Origin: Oerskovia sp042887685
GTDB lineage: Bacteria > Actinomycetota > Actinomycetes > Actinomycetales > Cellulomonadaceae
Direction of reading: 5' to 3'
Assembly (NCBI RefSeq): GCF_042887685.1
Contig: NZ_JBHVOS010000002.1
Location: forward strand, 1 to 64,000
Length of the DNA: 64,000 nucleotides
The notes beneath the pieces were generated by a model. It was not told where the DNA came from. It saw nothing but the letters and a program-made list of their open reading frames with translations, and did no database searches. Positions 1-8,032 of the stretch are shown here, in pieces. The position numbers were made by a program, and so were the translations under genes. The first letter of the stretch is position 1. Each line of letters opens with the position of its first letter.

Positions 1-110
1 GACCCGCGTCGAGCGGTCGTTCGACCCGGTCGCGGGGCGCGCCCGGGGGGGCCGCGCCCGGCGGGGGGTGGGGGGGGGCGGCCCCCCCCGGGGGGGGGCC
101 CGGCCCGCCG
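1..110. repeat. G/C homopolymer tract, downstream of the YbbN-like gene
   Basis: Positions 45-110 are almost only G and C, with runs of six to nine identical bases. They include a C8 run joined to a G9 run (about 82-98), which makes a self-complementary stretch. It lies just after the stop of the minus-strand gene at 131-1081, so it could act as a terminator hairpin. Runs like this are also classic places for sequencing indels. No coding sequence is supported in 1-130. Confidence 0.6.
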
Positions 111-130
111 TCGTGCGTGGCTCGTGGGTG

Positions 131-1081
131 TCAGTACAGGTTGATCGCCAGGAGCTGGCGCGCCTTGCCGACCCGGGGGTCGGTGGGGCCGAGGATCTCG
201 AAGTAGTCCACGAGCCGACGACGCAGCGTCTCCTTGTCCTCGGCGCTCGACCCCGGCAGCAGGTCGAGCAGCCGCCCGAACGCGTCCTCGATCTTGCCCC
301 CGAGGACGTCCAGGTCCGCGACGTCGAGCTGCGCCTGGAGGTCGGTGGGCCGGGACGCCGCGGCGTCACGCGTGGCCTGCAGCTCCAGGTCGCGAGTACG
401 GCGCAGCAGGCCCACCTGTGCGAGACCGGCCGTCGCGAGGTGGTCGCGCGGGTCCTGCTTGATGGCCTTCTCGTACGCCGCGACAGCCGCGTCGAAGTCG
501 TCGCGCTCGATCGCGTCGTACGCCTCCTGGTGCAGCGGCGGCAGCTCGGGCTCGGGAACCGGGGCCTCGGCGGCCGCGTCGGCGTCCGCCGGGACGCCCT
601 GCGCGGGCGCACGGCCCGTGACGCCGTTGCCCTCGGCGATCTGCAGCACCTGCTGCAGGACCGCGCGGACCTGGTCGCCCGCGGCCGCGCCCTGGAACAG
701 CGGGACCGGCTGGCCCCCGACGATCGCGACGACCGTCGGGACGCTCTCGACCTGGAACGCGGCCGCGATCTGCGGGTAGGTCTGCGCGTCGACCCGGCCC
801 AGGAGGAAGCGCCCGGCGAACTCCTCGGCGATCGCGCCGAGCTCGGTGCCGAGCTGCGCGTTCGCCTGGTCCGTCGGGATCCACAGCAGGACCACGACGG
901 GGTACTGCGCCGAGTCCTGCACGAGCTGCGGGAACGACTCCTCGGTCACGTCGACGACGTAGCCACCGGCCTCGGGCGCGCCACCAGGAGTGCCGGGCGG
1001 AGGGGCCGTCGGACGGTTCAGGGACGACAGGTCGACGGCGCCGCGCACGTCGAAGTTCGGCTGCTGGCTCGGTTGGCTCAT
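131..1081 (-). CDS. YbbN/CnoX-like thioredoxin-fold co-chaperone with TPR region
   Basis: A 316-residue protein. Residues about 40-145 have a thioredoxin-like fold, including the cis-proline region SVPTVVAI. Residues about 180-310 are helical TPR-like repeats (HQEAYDAIERDDFDAAVAAY). This is the layout of the YbbN/CnoX family, which holds unfolding proteins and hands them to chaperones in the cytoplasm. The usual CXXC redox site is absent: the equivalent stretch at residues 67-72 reads WIPTDQ, so it should not act as a disulfide reductase. The N-terminal 35 residues are Pro/Gly-rich and probably disordered. The start is the ATG at 1081. It is transcribed away from the extreme GC tract at the left edge. 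Confidence 0.85.
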   Translation of the reverse strand: MSQPSQQPNFDVRGAVDLSSLNRPTAPPPGTPGGAPEAGGYVVDVTEESFPQLVQDSAQYPVVVLLWIPTDQANAQLGTELGAIAEEFAGRFLLGRVDAQTYPQIAAAFQVESVPTVVAIVGGQPVPLFQGAAAGDQVRAVLQQVLQIAEGNGVTGRAPAQGVPADADAAAEAPVPEPELPPLHQEAYDAIERDDFDAAVAAYEKAIKQDPRDHLATAGLAQVGLLRRTRDLELQATRDAAASRPTDLQAQLDVADLDVLGGKIEDAFGRLLDLLPGSSAEDKETLRRRLVDYFEILGPTDPRVGKARQLLAINLY

Positions 1082-1190
1082 GGCTACATCCTATGAAGAA
1101 TCCGGCCGCGTGCCGCGCGTCGGTCGACGGGCGGTACGCGGCCGGGACGTGGGCGGTGGGGCACCCGGGATCCGGAGCGCCCCGAGGGGG

Positions 1191-2210
1191 TCAGGAGGTC
1201 GCGACGGACGTCGCGACGTTCTCCATGCCGAGCATCTGGACGCCGGTCGTCGCACCCGCGGGCGGGATGTACATCGCGACCATGGTCGTGTAGCCGACGT
1301 TGAGCTTGTTCGTCGGCTCGCTCGCCCCGAAGAGCGCCTTCTCGGTGTCCGACCCGGGGGCGATCTTGCCGCCCTCCTCGATCGTCCGCGTCTCGAGAGC
1401 GGTCAGGCCGGCCATGACCATCGCACCGCCGTCGGCCGTGCGCACCGCGCGCGCCTGGTCGGGCGTGGGCGTGAACGTCATGGTCAACGAACCCTCTGCC
1501 TTGCTCAGCTCGGCCATCTGCACGGTCGCGTTGTTCGCGACCCACGCACGCAGCGGGTCGTCGGCGAACGACCCGGCGTACGCGGAGCCCGCCCCGAGCG
1601 TCAGGACGTCCGCGTACTGCGCCACGGCGTCCGCGGGGGTCATGAGGAGCGACGGGTCGTCCATCGGGACCGACTCGCTGCCCACGGCAGGTCCCGCGAA
1701 CGCGGGCAGGGTCGCGCTCGGGAACAGCCTGACCCAGGCCCACAGCTTGTACGGGTCGCGGGCCGCCGTCTGCTCGTAGGCGAGCAGACGCGGGGACTGG
1801 AGGTCCTCGGGCTGGACGGTCACGGCGTAGGCCTGACGGGGCCAGGTGTCCGTCGTCGTGATGATGTCCTGCTGGACGTCGGTCGGCAGCTTCGTGACCA
1901 GGTTCTGGTCGCCCCGCGTCGCGGCGACCGCGAGCTGGCTCGTCCGGAGCGAGAGCGCCGGACCGGCGAGGCGGCTGCCGAGCGGGGCGGCGTCGTTGGT
2001 CGCGGCCGCCTCGTCGAGCGTGGTGCCGACCGCGGTGCGGACCTCGGCCATCTGGTCGGCCGTCAGTGCGGGGACCGCCTCGGTGGGCGTCGGGTCCGGG
2101 TCTGCTGCGGGCACGGGTGAGGCGCAGCCTGCGAGCAGGATCGCCCCTGCGACGGCACCTGCTACGGCGGCCGTGCGGGTCACGGAGCGGCGGGGTGTGC
2201 GCTTGCTCAT
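1191..2210 (-). CDS. Putative secreted lipoprotein of unknown function
   Basis: A 339-residue protein. The start is the ATG at 2210, which overlaps the stop of the upstream gene as ATGA. From this start there is a textbook lipoprotein signal: basic residues, a hydrophobic stretch, then a lipobox ending LLAGC with the lipidated Cys at residue 29. The mature part begins with a Pro/Asp/Thr-rich spacer and is predicted to sit outside the membrane. I recognise no catalytic motif or named domain. The open frame continues upstream of 2210, but that stretch is Arg-rich shadow of the next gene. Overlap with the membrane-protein gene at 2207-3418 suggests they work together at the envelope. Function is unknown. 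Confidence 0.8.
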   Translation of the reverse strand: MSKRTPRRSVTRTAAVAGAVAGAILLAGCASPVPAADPDPTPTEAVPALTADQMAEVRTAVGTTLDEAAATNDAAPLGSRLAGPALSLRTSQLAVAATRGDQNLVTKLPTDVQQDIITTTDTWPRQAYAVTVQPEDLQSPRLLAYEQTAARDPYKLWAWVRLFPSATLPAFAGPAVGSESVPMDDPSLLMTPADAVAQYADVLTLGAGSAYAGSFADDPLRAWVANNATVQMAELSKAEGSLTMTFTPTPDQARAVRTADGGAMVMAGLTALETRTIEEGGKIAPGSDTEKALFGASEPTNKLNVGYTTMVAMYIPPAGATTGVQMLGMENVATSVATS

Positions 2211-3418
2211 CGGTCTCCTCCGGTCGTGTCGGGGGTCTGGGTCTGGTCGTCGTCGCCCGACGTGGGCGGGGCAGCCTTCGTCTGGCCGAAGCCCCACGCC
2301 TGGCGCCAGGCGTCGGCGCGGGCTGCCGAGCCGCCGTCTGCGCCTGCCTGCGGGTCGGCGGTCGGGGCGGGGACGACGGGCTGGGCGGCGGTGGCGTTCC
2401 TCTGCCTGCCGGGCACGACCGGGATCTGCCCTGTCAGCCATCGGTTGCGGGGGCGCTGCGCGCGCGCTTCCTCCTGGGCTGCGTTCTCGGCCTCGATGCG
2501 CTCCCTCTCGGCCCGCTCCCGCAGCTCGCGGCGGGTGAGCGTGGAGGTCGCGCCGGTCTGCGTCGGGGGTTCCTGCGTCGCCGATCCTGCGCCACGGTCT
2601 CCGGCGGCGGGGTCGGTCGGTGCTGCGGCGCCGGTCGGAGCCGCGCCCTCGTCCGTGCTCCGTGCGTCGCGCGTGCCGCCCGAGCGCTTCGGGGTGCGCC
2701 GGGAGGGGTCGTCGCCCTTCTTGCGGTTCACGAACGAGAGGACGCCGATCGCGAGCCCGGCGAGCAGGAGCAGGGTGCCGCCGGCGATCCCCGGCCACTG
2801 CCACGGGGTCGAGACCTCACGGGCCCAGGTCAGGGTCACGACGGGCGTGGCAGGGTCCTCACCCGTGCCTGCGGCGAGCAGGCTCCAGCGGCCCGGTCGG
2901 TCGGACCATCGCAGGCTGACCTCGCCCGCACCCGCCGACTCGGCGAACCACATGTCGGAGCCGGCCGGGTCCACGCCGACGACCGGCGCCGGAGCGGCTT
3001 CGGTCGTCGCGGCGTCGCCCTCCGCGGGAGCCTCGCCCTCCGCGGGAGCCTCGCCCTCGGCCGGGGTCTCCTCCGCCGGAGGCGGCGCGGCGACCGACCT
3101 GGTCGAGAGCGTCTCCCAGTCCGTGAGCCCGGTGACGACCGTGTGGGCGTCCGCACCGACCCATCCCTCGACGTCGACGTCACGACCGATCACGAGCGTG
3201 ACGGGCTTGTCGTCCGAGGTCTTCGCCGTGACGGTCACGTCACCCGCGACCATGTCGAGGACGCCAGGCTCGGAGACGACGAGGGGCGAGGAGCCGTCGG
3301 CGGGGGTCGTGGCGACCACCGTCTCGCTCTCTCGCCAGATCGTCGCCGAGGCGACCCCCGTGCCGATCCCCACCAGGCCGAGCACGATCAGGCCGGCGGC
3401 CAGGATTCGTTGAAGCAC
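2207..3418 (-). CDS. Bitopic or two-TM membrane protein, unknown function
   Basis: A 403-residue protein. It has an N-terminal hydrophobic segment (residues about 3-27), an exported domain of about 200 residues, a second membrane segment (WPGIAGGTLLLLAGLAIGVL, about residue 210-230), and a long, charged, low-complexity cytoplasmic tail. The exported part carries a short Glu/Gly/Ala/Pro repeat (PAEGEAPAEGEAPAEG), encoded around 3020-3065. I recognise no enzyme motif. The stop overlaps the start of the lipoprotein gene by four bases, so the two are translationally coupled. It diverges from the coiled-coil gene at 3680. It may be an envelope scaffold or sensor, but this is only inference. Confidence 0.75.
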   Translation of the reverse strand: MLQRILAAGLIVLGLVGIGTGVASATIWRESETVVATTPADGSSPLVVSEPGVLDMVAGDVTVTAKTSDDKPVTLVIGRDVDVEGWVGADAHTVVTGLTDWETLSTRSVAAPPPAEETPAEGEAPAEGEAPAEGDAATTEAAPAPVVGVDPAGSDMWFAESAGAGEVSLRWSDRPGRWSLLAAGTGEDPATPVVTLTWAREVSTPWQWPGIAGGTLLLLAGLAIGVLSFVNRKKGDDPSRRTPKRSGGTRDARSTDEGAAPTGAAAPTDPAAGDRGAGSATQEPPTQTGATSTLTRRELRERAERERIEAENAAQEEARAQRPRNRWLTGQIPVVPGRQRNATAAQPVVPAPTADPQAGADGGSAARADAWRQAWGFGQTKAAPPTSGDDDQTQTPDTTGGDR

Positions 3419-3554
3419 CGAGTTTTCCCTTCGTCATGGACAATCCACAATAGAGGCGAACGAGCGCCGGATTCGAAAGTTCGCCGGATGGCGACGATCG
3501 CCGCAGACTCTTCACGAACCCCTCGCGTCACCCTGACGGTACCCATTCCGGGTA

Positions 3555-3582
3555 TTCAGGACACAGCCGGGCCACGTATCCT
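3555..3582 (+). promoter_or_regulatory. Possible promoter of the coiled-coil gene
   Basis: TTCAGG (3555-3560) and TATCCT (3577-3582) are 16 bp apart in the divergent intergenic region, about 100 bp upstream of the GTG start at 3680. This is a weak sequence match only. Confidence 0.3.
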
Positions 3583-3679
3583 GGTGGACGATCCACAGGT
3601 CGGGCTGCCGGTGACGCGCCGGCACTCATCCCCCGACACCCATGCTGGCGTGGACCAGCCCAAGGCGGAAGGTCGACCC

Positions 3680-5077
3680 GTGTCCGACGAACGCACACTG
3701 TTCCCCATCACCATGCGCGGATACGACCGCATCATGGTGGAAGGCCAGCTGGCCAAGCTCGAGAAGGACCTCGAGGACTCCCGGCACCGAGCGGAGGCCG
3801 CTGACGCACGGGCCGTGCAGCTCACGTCGGACCTCCAGGACGCGCAGCGCCAGCTGCGCGAGACCGACCGTCCGTCGTACGCCGGGCTGGGGTCACGCAT
3901 CGAGCAGCTCCTCCGTTCGGCCGAGGAGCAGTCCGCGGACATCCTGGCCCAGGCCAACGCGCAGGCCGTCGACATCATGTCCCGCGCCAAGGTCGCCGGC
4001 GGCCAGATCCGCTCGCGTGCCGAGAACGAGGTCGCGGAGCTCCTCTCGAACGCGCGCCGCGAGGCCGAGGAGATCCGGTCGACCGCCGCCGCGGAGACCG
4101 AGAGCACCCTGGTGGGCGCCCAGCGCCGCGCCGAGGAGTTCGTCGGCTCGGCCGAGCGCGAGGCCGCCCGCATCCAGAGCGCGCTGAACACCGAGGAGAG
4201 CGAGCGTCGCTCGAGCCTCGAGCGCGAGCTCGGCACGCTGCGCGCCCAGACCGAGCGCGAGACGACCGAGCTGCGCGTCGCGACCGAGCGCGAGACCGCG
4301 GAGCTCCGCGCCCGGGTCTCTGCCGAGACCGCGGCGATGCGTGAGGCTGCCGAGCGTGAGACGACCGAGCTGCGCGAGACGACGCGCCGCGAGGCCGAGC
4401 GCCAGGTCGCCGAGGCCAAGCGCGCCGCGTCCGAGGCCGCGAACGCCGTGACGTCGGAGATGGAGGAGCTGCGCGAGAAGGCGCGGACCGCCCTCGCCGA
4501 GGCCGAGCTCGACATCGCCCGCCGCCGCGAGGAGGCCGAGCTCGAGAGCGCTGCGCGTCACCAGGTCGCCAAGGAGGAGACCGAGAAGCTCGTCACGACC
4601 GCCGAGTCGCACGCGTCCGACGCCGAGGCCCGCGTGGTCGCCGCGCTCGAGCAGGCCGAGAAGGTCCGCACCGAGTCCGACGAGTACGTCAAGGAGGTCA
4701 TCGCGACCGCGCGCCACAACGCGGACCGCGTGGTCGCCGAGGCCCGCGAGTTCGCCGAGCAGACGGTCGGGGACGCCAAGGCGGAGGCCGAGCAGCAGCG
4801 TGCTGCCGCCCAGCGCCAGCTCGAGGACCTCACGCGCCAGCACGAGTCGATCAACACCTACCTCGACGAGCTGCGTGGGCTCCTGGGCGACAGCGACGCA
4901 GGAGCGGCCAAGGCGAAGGCCGCGGCTCCGGCCGCGATCGCGGGCACTCCCGCGCAGCGGGCACGCGCCGCCAACCTCATGACCGCCGAGTTCCCGCAGG
5001 TCGAGGCCGCGGAGCCCGACGCCGAGTCGGCCCGCACGGCCGACGAGCCCGAGGCTCCGGCCCGGACCAAGGGCTGA
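3680..5077 (+). CDS. DivIVA/Scy-like long coiled-coil polarity protein
   Basis: A 465-residue protein. The start is the GTG at 3680, preceded by GGAAGG seven bases upstream. The much longer open frame upstream is antisense shadow. The N-terminus (FPITMRGYDRIMVEGQLAKL) resembles the membrane-curvature-binding DivIVA N-terminal motif (RGYD..QVD). Residues about 90-420 are a nearly unbroken coiled coil rich in Glu, Arg and Ala, with a repeating ERETxELR pattern around residues 195-245. The tail is Ala/Pro-rich and probably disordered. This layout matches DivIVA-related polarisome proteins such as Streptomyces Scy, which organise growth poles and cell-wall synthesis. The exact orthologue is not certain. 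The next gene follows after four bases. Confidence 0.75.
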   Translation: MSDERTLFPITMRGYDRIMVEGQLAKLEKDLEDSRHRAEAADARAVQLTSDLQDAQRQLRETDRPSYAGLGSRIEQLLRSAEEQSADILAQANAQAVDIMSRAKVAGGQIRSRAENEVAELLSNARREAEEIRSTAAAETESTLVGAQRRAEEFVGSAEREAARIQSALNTEESERRSSLERELGTLRAQTERETTELRVATERETAELRARVSAETAAMREAAERETTELRETTRREAERQVAEAKRAASEAANAVTSEMEELREKARTALAEAELDIARRREEAELESAARHQVAKEETEKLVTTAESHASDAEARVVAALEQAEKVRTESDEYVKEVIATARHNADRVVAEAREFAEQTVGDAKAEAEQQRAAAQRQLEDLTRQHESINTYLDELRGLLGDSDAGAAKAKAAAPAAIAGTPAQRARAANLMTAEFPQVEAAEPDAESARTADEPEAPARTKG

Positions 5078-5081
5078 CGAG

Positions 5082-5621
5082 ATGACGACCGACGGCGACG
5101 GCACGGGACGCACGGCTCCCGGGTCGTCGCCGTCGCCGCGTCCGGAGGTGCCAGGGGGCACGGGGGGCGGTCCCGGCGCGCCGTCCGTCCGCGGGACCGA
5201 CCAGCCCGACGACGTCGCCGCCTGGCGCGCTCAGCGCACCGAGGCGGCGGCGCACCAGGCGGCCGAGCTCGAGCGGCGCCGTGCCCAGGAGTCCGCCGAG
5301 GCGGCGGTCCTGCTGCGCGAGTTCGTCGCCGAGGCCGGGCGCCGCGGCATCGCACCCGTGCCGCTGCAGGCGCGCTCGTACGCCGGCGACGCCACGTACC
5401 GGACGCGCACGCTCGGCTGGTACCTGCGCAAGAACCGGACGCTCGCGGTCGGCACGGACGGCGCGTTCTACGTCCTGAGTGTCCCGGGCGGGCTCTCGGC
5501 GCGGCTGCGCGGCGCCGTCCTCACGCCCTCGGACCCGCCGATCGTGCTCGGCAAGGGCGGCCGCGACGGCGAGTCGATCTCGCTCGCCGACGCCATCGCG
5601 CTGGTCCTCGAACGCGGCTGA
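5082..5621 (+). CDS. Conserved hypothetical protein, 179 aa
   Basis: It starts four bases after the stop of the coiled-coil gene, so the two are probably cotranscribed. The first 40 residues are Gly/Pro-rich and disordered. Residues about 45-85 form an Ala/Glu/Arg-rich helix, and the C-terminal 90 residues look like a small alpha/beta domain (GWYLRKNRTLAVGTDGAFYVL). I recognise no named family. The stop codon lies in the loop of a hairpin whose sequence is duplicated just downstream. A role linked to the coiled-coil neighbour is inference from position only. Confidence 0.7.
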   Translation: MTTDGDGTGRTAPGSSPSPRPEVPGGTGGGPGAPSVRGTDQPDDVAAWRAQRTEAAAHQAAELERRRAQESAEAAVLLREFVAEAGRRGIAPVPLQARSYAGDATYRTRTLGWYLRKNRTLAVGTDGAFYVLSVPGGLSARLRGAVLTPSDPPIVLGKGGRDGESISLADAIALVLERG

Positions 5622-5654
5622 GCCGCGCTGGTCCTCGAGCGCGGCTGAGCCGCG
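5598..5654. terminator. Duplicated stop-codon hairpin, probable bidirectional terminator
   Basis: A 27-bp unit (5598-5624 and 5625-5651) is repeated in tandem with one mismatch. Each copy contains CGCGGC-TGA-GCCGCG, a six-base-pair stem with the TGA stop as the loop in the first copy (5613-5627 and 5640-5654). The element separates convergent genes ending at 5621 and 5668. Confidence 0.65.
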
Positions 5655-5667
5655 TCGCCGGTCGGCG

Positions 5668-6462
5668 TCACCCCTTGGCGGTGGCCCAGAGGTCCCCGAG
5701 GGCGTTCGCGACCGCTGCCGGCTCCTCGACGGCACTCATGTGACCGGCGGACTGCACCAGGACGAGCGAGGTGCCGCGGGCGGCCGCGACCATGTGCTCG
5801 GCCGCCTCGACGGGTGTGAGGGTGTCCTCCTCGCCCACGACCACGGTGACCGGGCCCGCGAAGCCGGCCAGGACCTCGGTGCGGTCCGGGCGGGCGGCCA
5901 TGGCGCGCTGGGCCCACGCGACGCCGTCGGGCCGCTGGGAACGGATCCACTCCTCGAGGCGAGCCGTCAGCGCGGGGCGCGCGACCTTGCTCGTCGCCCC
6001 GAGGAGCGCGCCCGGCATGCCGAGCACGGCGTCCACCGTCGCGCTGCTCGTGACGGCCTCGGCGATGCGGAGTCGGTTGGCCCGCGCCTCGTCCGTGTCG
6101 GCCGTGGACTTGGTGTCGACGAGGCCCAGGGCGACGGTGAAGTCGGGGTGCCTCTCGGCGGCCGCGAGCGCGACGTAGCCGCCCATCGACATCCCGACGA
6201 CGACGGCCCGCTCGACCCCCGCGGCGCGTGCCGCGGCCACCACGCCGTCCGCCGCGGACTCGATCGACGCGGGCTCGGCGCCGAGCGGGCTCTGCCCCGC
6301 ACCGGGGAGGTCGACCGCGAGGACCGTGGCACCGTTCGGCAGGGCGGCGGCGACGTCGAGCCACATGCGGTGGTCGAACGGGAAGCCGTGCACGAGCAGC
6401 ACGGGCAGGCCGTGCCCGTGGCGCAGCGTGTGGAGGGCGAGGTCTCGGTCGGTCGTGGTCAT
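5668..6462 (-). CDS. Alpha/beta-fold hydrolase
   Basis: A 264-residue protein from the ATG at 6462. That ATG overlaps the stop of the upstream hydrolase gene as ATGA. It has the classic alpha/beta hydrolase signatures: the oxyanion strand LLVHGFPFDHRMW near residue 22, the nucleophile elbow GMSMGG near residue 90, the acid in VVGEEDTLTP and the catalytic His in SAGHMSAVEEP near the C-terminus. Length and motif order fit soluble hydrolases of the 3-oxoadipate enol-lactonase or esterase type. The substrate cannot be told from sequence. Two coupled hydrolase genes of different subfamilies suggest sequential or related ester or lactone substrates. Confidence 0.85.
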   Translation of the reverse strand: MTTTDRDLALHTLRHGHGLPVLLVHGFPFDHRMWLDVAAALPNGATVLAVDLPGAGQSPLGAEPASIESAADGVVAAARAAGVERAVVVGMSMGGYVALAAAERHPDFTVALGLVDTKSTADTDEARANRLRIAEAVTSSATVDAVLGMPGALLGATSKVARPALTARLEEWIRSQRPDGVAWAQRAMAARPDRTEVLAGFAGPVTVVVGEEDTLTPVEAAEHMVAAARGTSLVLVQSAGHMSAVEEPAAVANALGDLWATAKG

Positions 6463-7466
6463 GGTTCCTGTCCCGTCGTCGATGGCTGGACGTGCGTTCT
6501 GCTGGCGTCGTAGGTGGCCTGGTCGGTGGCCTCGGTGTCGGTCCCGGTCTCGGTCGCCGCGTCCCACGTCGTGGGCAGCGGCACCGGGAACCCGGGCAGG
6601 ACGTGCGCGACGATCTCGTCGAGCACGCGCCGGACCGACGGCTCCCCGACCCACAGGTGCTTGGCGCCCTCGACCGCGATGACCTCGGCCTGGGGCACGC
6701 GCGCGAACCGGCGGCGCGCCTCGTCGGGGCGCAGGTAGTCGTCGAGCTCGGGCACGAGCACCACGAGCGGCTTGCCGAACGCCGCCCAGCGGTCCAGGTC
6801 GTCGTCGGTCGCGCGGTGCAGGGGCGGGGAGAGCAGGATCGCGCCCTCGATGCCCGGGTCTGTGCCGTGCTTGAGCGCGATCTCGGTCCCGAACGACCAC
6901 CCCACGAGCCACCGGTTCGGCAGGTCGTGGAACTCGGCGAGCTCGATCGCGGCGGCGACGTCGAAGCGTTCGGCCTCGCCGCCGTCGAACGCGCCCTCGC
7001 TCGTCCCGCGCGGGGACGACGTCCCCCGGGTGTTGAAGCGCAGCACCGCGAGGTCGGCGAGCGCCGGGAGGCGCCAGGCGGCCTTGCGGTAGACGTGGGA
7101 GTCCATGTAGCCGCCGTGCGTGGGCAGCGGGTGCAGCGTGATCAAGGTGCCCGACGGCGCCGCGTGCGCCGGGAGCGCGAGCTCGCCCACGAGGGTCAGG
7201 CCGTCAGCGGTGTGCAGCTCGACGTCCTCGCGGCGGGCCGGCAGGACCGTGAGCGAACGGATCGGGGCGCCGTGCTCGGCGGGCTTGCCCTCGGGGGCCG
7301 TGGGAACGGGCGCCTGCGGACCGGGCGCGGCGACGGCCGGGGCGGCGGACTGGTCCGCGGGCTGGTCCGCGGCCTGCGCTGCGGACTGGACTGCGGCCTG
7401 GTCTGCGACCGGGGCGGCGGGCTCGTCGGGGTGGTCGGTCGCGGGGGTGGGGCGGTGCGCGTTCAT
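6459..7466 (-). CDS. Alpha/beta hydrolase with disordered N-terminus
   Basis: A 335-residue protein from the ATG at 7466. Upstream codons in the same frame cross the big palindrome at 7496-7580 and are not protein-like. Residues 1-65 are an Ala/Gln/Pro-rich low-complexity region with repeats such as AAQAADQPADQSAA. The catalytic domain then has LITLHPLPTHGG, the RFNTRGTSSPRG strand, the nucleophile elbow GWSFGTE and a late His in GAKHLWVG. These features fit the small-hydrolase group that contains YfhR/BAAT-like and CocE-like esterases. After the catalytic His there is a short Thr/Asp-rich tail. It overlaps the next hydrolase gene by four bases. Confidence 0.8.
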   Translation of the reverse strand: MNAHRPTPATDHPDEPAAPVADQAAVQSAAQAADQPADQSAAPAVAAPGPQAPVPTAPEGKPAEHGAPIRSLTVLPARREDVELHTADGLTLVGELALPAHAAPSGTLITLHPLPTHGGYMDSHVYRKAAWRLPALADLAVLRFNTRGTSSPRGTSEGAFDGGEAERFDVAAAIELAEFHDLPNRWLVGWSFGTEIALKHGTDPGIEGAILLSPPLHRATDDDLDRWAAFGKPLVVLVPELDDYLRPDEARRRFARVPQAEVIAVEGAKHLWVGEPSVRRVLDEIVAHVLPGFPVPLPTTWDAATETGTDTEATDQATYDASRTHVQPSTTGQEP

Positions 7467-7495
7467 CACGCCGAGCCTAGCTGGCGGGCCGTGCC

Positions 7496-7580
7496 GCGCG
7501 AGACGGGCGGTCCGGTACGAGACGGGTGCCCGCGCCGGTGACGGGGGCACCCGTCTCGTACCGGACCACCCGTCTCGTGC
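7496..7580. repeat. 35-bp arm inverted repeat with doubled GAGACGGG motif
   Basis: The arms 7496-7530 and 7546-7580 are complementary at 33 of 35 positions; both exceptions still allow G-T pairing. The loop is 15 nt. Each arm contains two copies of GAGACGGG or its near form, separated by a TCCGGTAC-containing spacer. It lies 29 bp upstream of the hydrolase start at 7466 and just past the stop of the gene at 7586, so it could be a terminator, an operator or a dispersed palindromic repeat. Confidence 0.85.
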
Positions 7581-7585
7581 ACGCG

Positions 7586-7885
7586 TCAGCGGCGACGTTC
7601 GCGGGCCGACCAGCAGCCCGAGTGCCAGTGCCGACGATCCTCGAGGGCCGAGGCCGCACCGAACATCGAGTCGTTCGCCCACGCGACGACGTGGCTCGTG
7701 CCCGCCGGGATGGTCTGCCTGCACCCCGGGCACACGTAGGCCTTGTCACCCGAGCGCACCGTGCGGACCGACCACTCGCCGTCGGCCCCCGACTCCGAGC
7801 GCAGCCCGCCGAGGGCACGGCCCAGGTCGAGCGGGGCGGGTTCTGCCCCCCAGGGGCGGCGACGGGAGGGACGCTTCGACGGCAT
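7586..7885 (-). CDS. Small zinc-ribbon-like conserved protein
   Basis: A 99-residue protein. A basic N-terminus (SKRPSRRRPWG) is followed by a CPGC pair, a TSHVV His, and a C-terminal HWHSGCW motif. Together these Cys and His residues could bind one zinc ion. Similar short proteins are common in actinobacterial genomes but have no assigned function that I can name. The ATG at 7885 lacks a strong ribosome binding site. It is divergent from the FKBP lipoprotein gene and is followed by the large palindrome at 7496-7580. Confidence 0.7.
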   Translation of the reverse strand: MPSKRPSRRRPWGAEPAPLDLGRALGGLRSESGADGEWSVRTVRSGDKAYVCPGCRQTIPAGTSHVVAWANDSMFGAASALEDRRHWHSGCWSARERRR

Positions 7886-8032
7886 CCGTCCATTGTCCCT
7901 GCTCGAGGCCTACGGGGCTCCCCTCCCAGCGGCCTCCCAGAGAGTGCCGCTAGAGTTACGGGGCCTGCAACCCGTGCTCGGCGACGTGCTCGCCACCGGT
8001 CGTGCGCGGACACCCCCGAACGAAGGATCCCT

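Noticed and set aside
2066..3679. Plus-strand open frame of about 540 codons in front of the coiled-coil gene
   Set aside because: It is antisense to two convincing minus-strand genes, is Arg/Gly-rich, and the GTG at 3680 has its own ribosome binding site.
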